The translations under genes were made by a program, and so were the position numbers. The notes under the pieces are model-generated. The model worked only from the letters and a program-made list of their open reading frames with translations. It was not told the DNA's origin and searched no databases. Shown one piece after another: positions 16,624-21,191 of a stretch of 21,191 nt of DNA (position 1 is its first letter; every line of letters starts with the position of its first letter). This DNA comes from Thiotrichaceae bacterium UBA7357. Its GTDB lineage: Bacteria; Pseudomonadota; Gammaproteobacteria; Eutrophobiales; Eutrophobiaceae. The stretch lies in the NCBI GenBank assembly GCA_002470825.1, contig DKOR01000001.1:1-21191 (forward strand), given 5' to 3'.

Positions 16624-17097
16624 ATGCTCAGATCTCTACAGATCGAACCAGAAAAATGTACTGGTTGTCTACAATGTGAAATGGCCTGTTCCTATCAAGC
16701 AGAAGGTGTTTTTAATCCTTCAAAGTCACGTATAAAAATATTTGCTTTTCATCATGAAGGACGTTTTGTGCCTTATACGTGCACTCAATGCACAGAAGCA
16801 TGGTGTATGCATGCATGTCCTGTTGAAGCCATTGTTATAAATCAAGTTACTGGGGCAAAAGAAGTTGTTGAAGACATCTGCGTTGGCTGCAAAGTATGCA
16901 CAATAGCCTGCCCATTTGGTACTGTTAACTATAATCAAGATACGGCTGTAGTTCAAAAGTGCGATTTATGTGGTGGCGATCCAGAATGTGCTAAAGCTTG
17001 TCCAACTCAAGCTATTACATATGTTGCTTCTGAGCAGGGTGGAATTAATAGAATGCGAGCTCATGCAGCAGAAAACCTTCCGCAAGATAACGCATAA
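16624..17097 (+). CDS. aorA: four-cluster ferredoxin subunit of an aldehyde oxidoreductase (AorA-like)
   Basis: A 157-residue cytoplasmic iron-sulfur protein with sixteen cysteines in four groups: C12/15/18/22, C53/56/61/65, C86/89/92/96 and C113/116/122/126. This is the HycB/DmsB-type polyferredoxin pattern, enough for four [4Fe-4S] clusters. It has no signal peptide or twin-arginine motif. The ATG has a strong AGAGGAG site eight bases upstream. Directly downstream is the AOR catalytic subunit, so it most likely serves as the electron-transfer subunit between the tungstopterin site and the FAD subunit, as AorA does in Aromatoleum aromaticum. The order ferredoxin, catalytic, flavin subunit is the same as in that enzyme. 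Assignment is by architecture and order. Confidence 0.85.
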   Translation: MLRSLQIEPEKCTGCLQCEMACSYQAEGVFNPSKSRIKIFAFHHEGRFVPYTCTQCTEAWCMHACPVEAIVINQVTGAKEVVEDICVGCKVCTIACPFGTVNYNQDTAVVQKCDLCGGDPECAKACPTQAITYVASEQGGINRMRAHAAENLPQDNA

Positions 17098-17114
17098 GCT
17101 TAGGAGAATGAGAA

Positions 17115-18965
17115 ATGGCTTGGACTAGAAATGTACTACGAGTGAACTTAACGAGTGGTTCAATTACGCACGAATCTCTTAACATGCAATGGGCGAATGA
17201 TTATCTTGGCCAGCGTGGATTGGCAACTAAATATTTGAGCGAAGAAATAGATCCAAAATGTGACGCTTTGAGTCCGGAAAACAAAATGATTATGACTACT
17301 GGACCGTTGACCGGCACAATGGCTTCTACGGCAGGTCGTTATTCTGTGGTGACTAAAAGTCCTCTGACAGGTGCAATAGCGTGTTCCAATTCAGGTGGCT
17401 ATATCGGCAATGAGATGAAAAATGCAGGGTGGGACATGGTTATTTTTGAAGGGAAATCACCACATCCTGTGTATCTCTATATAGAGAATGATAAAGCTGA
17501 ACTGCTTTCTGCCGAAAAACTGTGGGGCAAATCTGCTTGGGCTACTGACGAATTGTTACATTCTATTCATCAAGATCCACTTTTACGTGTTGCTGTTGTT
17601 GGTCGTGCCGCAGAAAAAGGTTGTTTGTTTTCTGCCATTGTAAATGATTTGCACAGGGCAGCGGGTCGTTCGGGGGTAGGCACGGTCATGGCATCAAAAA
17701 ATCTTAAAGCTGTGGCAATACGCGGAACACTTGGAGTGGGCTCTATCAGCGACCCAGCTAAATTTTTCAAAGCGACTGAAGATGGAAAAAAGATACTTGC
17801 TGAGAATGCGGTAACTGGAGAAGGTTTACCTGCGTTAGGTACACAAGTGTTAATGAACATAATTAACGAAGTTGGCGCGCTACCGACACGAAATCACCAA
17901 GAAGTACAGTTTGAAGGTGCAAGTGAAATTTCGGGTGAGGCTATGTTAGAAATTCGAAAAGGAGACGGAAAGGCTAATCTGACAACGAATGGCGCATGTT
18001 TTGGTTGTACTATTGCTTGTCAACGTATCTCTACTGTTGATAAAAATCATTTTTCGGTAAAAGACAAACCTGAATATCATGGTAACTCAGGCGGACTTGA
18101 ATTTGAAAATGCTTGGTCATTAGGTACAGATTGCGGTATCGATGATCTTGATGCGATTACATTTGCTAACTTTTTATGTAATGAGGATGCAGTTGATCCG
18201 ATTTCATTAGGAGCGACAATCGCCGCCGCAATGGAGTTGTTCGAAGAAGGTGTCATTACTGTAGAGGATACTGGTGGTATGGAGCTTAGATTTGGCTCTG
18301 CTGAAGCACTTATATGGGCAACCGAAGTCACGGTAAAAGGTGAAGGTTTTGGGCTAGAGTTAGGTAAGGGTTCAAAGAGACTTTGTGAAAAATATGCACG
18401 TCCTGAGATATCTATGACGGTAAAAGGTCAAGAGTTTCCCGCCTATGACCCTCGTGGAATACAAGGCATGGGCTTGGCATATGCGACCTCAAACAGGGGA
18501 GCATGTCATCTTCGAGGTTATACTGTAGCTTCTGAAATCATGGGAATACCAGAGAAGACAGATCCGTTAGTAACTGATGGTAAACCTGCTTTAGTTAAAG
18601 CGTTTCAAGATGCAACTGCAGTTGTCGATTCGGCGGGCATTTGTGTCTTTACAACATTTGCCTGGTCATTAGAAGATATAGCGCCACAGATTGATGCGGC
18701 TTGTGAAGGAGACTGGAATGCCGAACGTTGTCTAGAAGTAGGTGAACGGATATGGAATATGGAGCGTGATTTTAACTTAGCTGCTGGTCTTACAGGAAAA
18801 GATGACACTTTGCCTAAACGGTTGCTTAAAGATGTTGCAAAATCTGGACCTGCTACTGGTAAAGCAAATGATTTGCATAAAATGTTACCCGAATATTATG
18901 AACTTCGCGGTTGGTCTCCCGAAGGCGTTCCAACTGACGCAACTCGTTCACGTCTTGGTCTCTAA
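17115..18965 (+). CDS. aorB: aldehyde ferredoxin oxidoreductase catalytic subunit (tungsten/molybdenum, AorB-like)
   Basis: A full-length 616-residue AOR-family enzyme that oxidises aldehydes to carboxylic acids in the cytoplasm with a bis-pterin W (or Mo) cofactor. The N-terminal domain has GPLTGT (63-68), RYSVVTKSPLTGAIACSNSGG (split at 75-95) and GRAAEKGCLFSAI...HRAAGRSGVGTVMASKNLKA (163-199), typical cofactor-binding segments. The cluster-binding cysteines are C295, C298 and C302 (CFGCTIAC), with C510 in DSAGIC as the fourth. YDPRGIQGMGLAYATSNRGACHLRG is another hallmark (444-468). An AGGAG site lies before the ATG, and it starts 17 bases after AorA ends. The neighbours point to the three-subunit, NAD-linked subfamily. 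Metal and natural aldehyde are not readable. Confidence 0.93.
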   Translation: MAWTRNVLRVNLTSGSITHESLNMQWANDYLGQRGLATKYLSEEIDPKCDALSPENKMIMTTGPLTGTMASTAGRYSVVTKSPLTGAIACSNSGGYIGNEMKNAGWDMVIFEGKSPHPVYLYIENDKAELLSAEKLWGKSAWATDELLHSIHQDPLLRVAVVGRAAEKGCLFSAIVNDLHRAAGRSGVGTVMASKNLKAVAIRGTLGVGSISDPAKFFKATEDGKKILAENAVTGEGLPALGTQVLMNIINEVGALPTRNHQEVQFEGASEISGEAMLEIRKGDGKANLTTNGACFGCTIACQRISTVDKNHFSVKDKPEYHGNSGGLEFENAWSLGTDCGIDDLDAITFANFLCNEDAVDPISLGATIAAAMELFEEGVITVEDTGGMELRFGSAEALIWATEVTVKGEGFGLELGKGSKRLCEKYARPEISMTVKGQEFPAYDPRGIQGMGLAYATSNRGACHLRGYTVASEIMGIPEKTDPLVTDGKPALVKAFQDATAVVDSAGICVFTTFAWSLEDIAPQIDAACEGDWNAERCLEVGERIWNMERDFNLAAGLTGKDDTLPKRLLKDVAKSGPATGKANDLHKMLPEYYELRGWSPEGVPTDATRSRLGL

Positions 18966-18993
18966 CAAATATACGAATAAGGAAGATAGTGTT

Positions 18994-20259
18994 ATGAAGC
19001 ATGTCATTATCGGAGCAGGTCCCTCAGGTGTGATTGCAGCAGAAACTTTGCGTAAATTAGATTCAACATCAAGCGTCATTATGGTCGGGGATGAATCAGA
19101 GGAACCTTATTCGCGTATGGCGCTGCCTTACTACTTAACTAATAAGATTGAAGAGTCTGGAACATATCTTAGGAAAGATGCTGATCATTATAGTGATAAA
19201 AAAATTGATGTGATTAGAGACCGAGTTAGTAAAATTGATACAAAAGCTAAATCATTAAAACTCGATAATCATAGTGCAATTGATTATGACAAGCTATTGA
19301 TTGCTACCGGGTCGCATCCGGTCAGTCCTCCTATCGATGGCATGGAACTTCCCGGTATTCATTCATGTTGGACTCTCGAAGATGGCAGAAATATTATCAA
19401 ACGCGCTAAACCTGGTGCCAATGTAGTTTTGATGGGAGCAGGTTTTATTGGTTGTATTATTTTAGAAGCACTCGCACTTCGAAAAGTAAATTTAACGGTT
19501 ATAGAAATGGATGACAGAATGGTGCCTCGTATGATGGACCAAAACGCAGGTAATCTCATTAGAGGCTGGTGCCAAAATAAAGGTGTCAATGTACTTACAT
19601 CAACACGCGTTGATGCGATTGAAAAAGCCAATGGTGGTGCATTAAAAGTAAGACTAAATAATGGTGATGCACTTGATGCAGATCTGGTTATCTCAGCAAC
19701 AGGGGTTGCGGCAAATATTCAGTTCCTTGCTGGTAGTGGTTTAAAAACCGACTTTGGAGTGTTGGTTAATGATCGACTTCAATCAAATATGCCAGATATC
19801 TATGCTGCTGGCGATGTTTGTCAGGGTAAGGACTTTTCTACGGGACAATATACTGTTCAAGCCATTCAACCTACTGCGGCTGATCACGGTCGTATTGCAG
19901 CAATGAATATGACTGGTAAAAATATGTTGCATCAAGGATGTGTCAATATGAATGTTCTCGATACGATGGGTTTAATTTCAAGTTCTTATGGTCTTTGGAT
20001 GGGTGTTGATGGTGGAGAATCGGTAAAACGGTGTGATAACGATCGTTATCGTTACTTAAGCTTACAATTTGAAGATGATATTTTAATTGGTGCTCAGTCA
20101 CTCGGATTGACACAACATGTTGGTGTCTTGCACGGTTTAATTCGAACAAAATTAAAGTTAGGAAAATGGAAAGATAACCTATTGAAAGATCCTACTCGCA
20201 TCATGGAAGCCTATTTGGGAACTACTCAAGCAATTGGCCACAATGCTGGAATAATCTAA
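18994..20259 (+). CDS. aorC: FAD/NAD(P)-dependent oxidoreductase subunit (AorC-like)
   Basis: A 421-residue flavoprotein of the pyridine-nucleotide-disulfide-oxidoreductase fold. I start it at the ATG at 18994, which has AAGGAAG nine bases upstream and begins directly with the FAD motif (MKHVIIGAGPSG, GxGxxG at 7-12); the frame is open further upstream but would overlap the AOR gene. Other marks are ATG at 105-107, a second dinucleotide motif GAGFIG (148-153) for NAD(P)H, and the C-terminal FAD motif YAAGDV (270-275). No redox-active CxxC is seen, so it is more like ferredoxin reductases or NirB/nitrite-type reductase flavodomains than dithiol enzymes. It lies 28 bases after AorB and probably links the AOR to NAD(P). 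Confidence 0.87.
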   Translation: MKHVIIGAGPSGVIAAETLRKLDSTSSVIMVGDESEEPYSRMALPYYLTNKIEESGTYLRKDADHYSDKKIDVIRDRVSKIDTKAKSLKLDNHSAIDYDKLLIATGSHPVSPPIDGMELPGIHSCWTLEDGRNIIKRAKPGANVVLMGAGFIGCIILEALALRKVNLTVIEMDDRMVPRMMDQNAGNLIRGWCQNKGVNVLTSTRVDAIEKANGGALKVRLNNGDALDADLVISATGVAANIQFLAGSGLKTDFGVLVNDRLQSNMPDIYAAGDVCQGKDFSTGQYTVQAIQPTAADHGRIAAMNMTGKNMLHQGCVNMNVLDTMGLISSSYGLWMGVDGGESVKRCDNDRYRYLSLQFEDDILIGAQSLGLTQHVGVLHGLIRTKLKLGKWKDNLLKDPTRIMEAYLGTTQAIGHNAGII

Positions 20260-20266
20260 ATAATAA

Positions 20267-20518
20267 ATGAATATTACATTCAAGCTCTATGCTGGCTTAA
20301 GTCAGTACTTACCCGAAGGTTCAGCTAGAAATGCTATAAACTTAAATATAACAACCTTAGAAACTGCATGTTCAATCATTGAAAAATTCAACATACCAAA
20401 AGAGTCGGTGCATTTAGTCCTATTGAATGGGATCTACCTTGACGCCGATGAAAGAGAAAACTTCAAGTTTAAAGAAGGCGATATACTCGCAATTTGGCCT
20501 CCGGTTGCTGGTGGTTGA
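20267..20518 (+). CDS. MoaD/ThiS-family sulfur carrier protein
   Basis: An 83-residue ubiquitin-fold protein ending in PPVAGG. The exposed Gly-Gly tail is adenylated and then thiocarboxylated in MoaD/ThiS proteins, and MoaD supplies the dithiolene sulfur of molybdopterin. MNITFKLYAGLSQYLP at the start, HLVLLNGIYLDADE in the middle and FKEGDILAIWPPVAGG at the end fit the fold. It begins seven bases after the aorC stop with no clear ribosome site, so coupled translation is likely. Its place in the AOR operon suggests a copy dedicated to the tungsten/molybdenum cofactor of this enzyme; whether a general moaD exists elsewhere is unknown. Confidence 0.87.
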   Translation: MNITFKLYAGLSQYLPEGSARNAINLNITTLETACSIIEKFNIPKESVHLVLLNGIYLDADERENFKFKEGDILAIWPPVAGG

Positions 20519-20624
20519 AATAAAAACCAAGCTACTTGTTGTACAATTTTAATCATTAGTTTTTTAAAATATCACCTATAAGGCATTGAGTTTAGTGACC
20601 AATCATATTGAATTAAAGAGGGAT

Positions 20625-20897
20625 ATGGCTGTAACTCATGATGAATTCTATCGATTAGTTCGGACCACCATAAGCGACGCTGAATTAATTAATATTGATA
20701 TAATTAATTATATGGTTGATTTTCCCTTTGAAGGAGGGCACATAAGCATTAGCTTGGATGAAGAACAGACAAGAAAACTTGCATCACTTTCCATTCAACA
20801 TACGCCGATGAAGCTTATATTTAATAATATTACTAAAAATGATATTGATGCCTACTTAGAAAAATTTGATGTTTCATTCCACAAGGGTGGTGGTTAA
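20625..20897 (+). CDS. small uncharacterised protein with Gly-Gly-Gly C-terminus, AOR operon
   Basis: I do not recognise this protein. From the ATG at 20625 it has 90 residues, with AAAGAGGG just upstream (short spacing); a GTG at 20595 (AAGG 11 bases before it) or a TTG at 20586 would add 10 or 13 residues. No signal peptide or membrane helix is visible. It is mixed in composition, with alternating charged and hydrophobic segments (VDFPFEGGHISISLDEEQTR, then HTPMKLIFNNITKNDIDAYLEKFDVSFHKGGG), consistent with a small alpha/beta fold. It ends in GGG, shortly after a MoaD-like protein ending in GG. It starts 106 bases after the MoaD stop and probably belongs to the same operon. A role in assembling or maturing the AOR cofactor is a guess. 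Confidence 0.7.
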   Translation: MAVTHDEFYRLVRTTISDAELINIDIINYMVDFPFEGGHISISLDEEQTRKLASLSIQHTPMKLIFNNITKNDIDAYLEKFDVSFHKGGG

Positions 20898-21191
20898 TAT
20901 TAACGTAATCAATAGGTTGCATTAAATTACTGTATCGAAGTGATAAAGTTCGGTTTTCGTGAATAGATATCGGAATATTAAGGCTATCAAGGATGTCACC
21001 ATTAAGTTTTGAACGGATTATTCTATTAAGACATTATTTTCAATATTTCTCTGTGCTTACTTACTAAATCGGTAGATTTATTGAATGACTTGTATATCTT
21101 CGACAACATAAATTCTAGTTGAATAAATAATCTGATCAATTTAGCTATATTTCTATTGATGTACACTTCAGGCAATTATATAATGAGGATG
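20898..21191. other. non-coding stretch at the right end of the window
   Basis: I see no gene in this 294-base AT-rich stretch; the only open frames are under 30 codons and lack ribosome sites. No rho-independent terminator for the AOR operon is obvious. It ends with a promoter-like pair and ATG codons at 21183 and 21189, so a rightward gene may start just beyond the window. Confidence 0.5.
21156..21184 (+). promoter_or_regulatory. sigma70-like promoter facing out of the window
   Basis: TTGATG (21156-21161) and a perfect TATAAT (21179-21184) are separated by 17 bases. It would drive a rightward gene beginning beyond the window end. Confidence 0.45.

Noticed and set aside
20993..21067. 24-codon open frame MSPLSFERIILLRHYF... 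in the right-end gap
   Set aside because: The purine-rich AAGG directly abuts the ATG, leaving no workable spacing, and the peptide resembles nothing known to me.
1..21191. CRISPR arrays, insertion sequences, tRNA or rRNA genes
   Set aside because: I looked for evenly spaced direct repeats, transposase motifs, cloverleaf arms and conserved rRNA stretches and saw none.

Overview
The window looks like chromosomal DNA from an AT-rich, aerobic or facultative Gammaproteobacterium, possibly a marine or methylotroph-like one. That is inferred from gene content: a Vibrio/Shewanella-type second TonB system (DUF3450, TtpC-like ExbB, ExbB, ExbD, TonB, TPR), a DUF1244 protein, and proteins normally found around PQQ-dependent alcohol dehydrogenases. 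I cannot name the genus. No rRNA, tRNA, CRISPR array, insertion sequence or phage gene is visible. Coding density is high, with short gaps inside operons.

Layout. (1) 37-291: DUF1244 protein, rightward. (2) 416-1360: secreted TraB/GumN-type protein, leftward, divergent from the next block. (3) 1460-7097: a three-gene RND efflux operon (TolC-like outer membrane factor, periplasmic adaptor, 1027-residue inner-membrane pump), rightward. (4) 12292 down to 7309: a leftward six-gene TonB energising operon with overlapping or near-overlapping genes. (5) 12469-14459: a rightward histidine kinase and NarL/LuxR-type regulator resembling MoxY/MoxX. (6) 16307 down to 14498: a leftward pair, a short ABC-type substrate-binding protein and a seven-bladed-type beta-propeller, both of families associated with PQQ-alcohol dehydrogenase loci. 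(7) 16624-20897: a rightward operon for a tungsten/molybdenum aldehyde ferredoxin oxidoreductase of the three-subunit kind (four-cluster ferredoxin, AOR catalytic subunit, FAD/NAD(P) reductase), followed by a MoaD/ThiS-type sulfur carrier and a small unrecognised protein ending in Gly-Gly-Gly.

How it may fit together. Blocks 5-7 read as one metabolic neighbourhood. Periplasmic PQQ dehydrogenases turn alcohols into aldehydes. The MoxYX-like pair and the propeller/binding-protein pair are accessory or regulatory parts of such systems, and the AOR operon would oxidise the resulting aldehydes in the cytoplasm, passing electrons through AorA to the flavoprotein and NAD(P). The dehydrogenase, the ABC ATPase and permease, and the PQQ genes are not in the window, so the link is inferred. 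A good sigma70-like promoter (TTGGCA-17-TATAAT) with a dyad (TGTAA-N6-TTACA) just upstream of its -35 box precedes the AOR operon.

The most interesting points are the AOR operon with its uncharacterised GGG-ended partner, the apparently orphaned PQQ-associated genes beside it, an RND pump whose fourth transmembrane helix lacks the first Asp of the CzcA triad, and several dyads and promoters in the intergenic regions.
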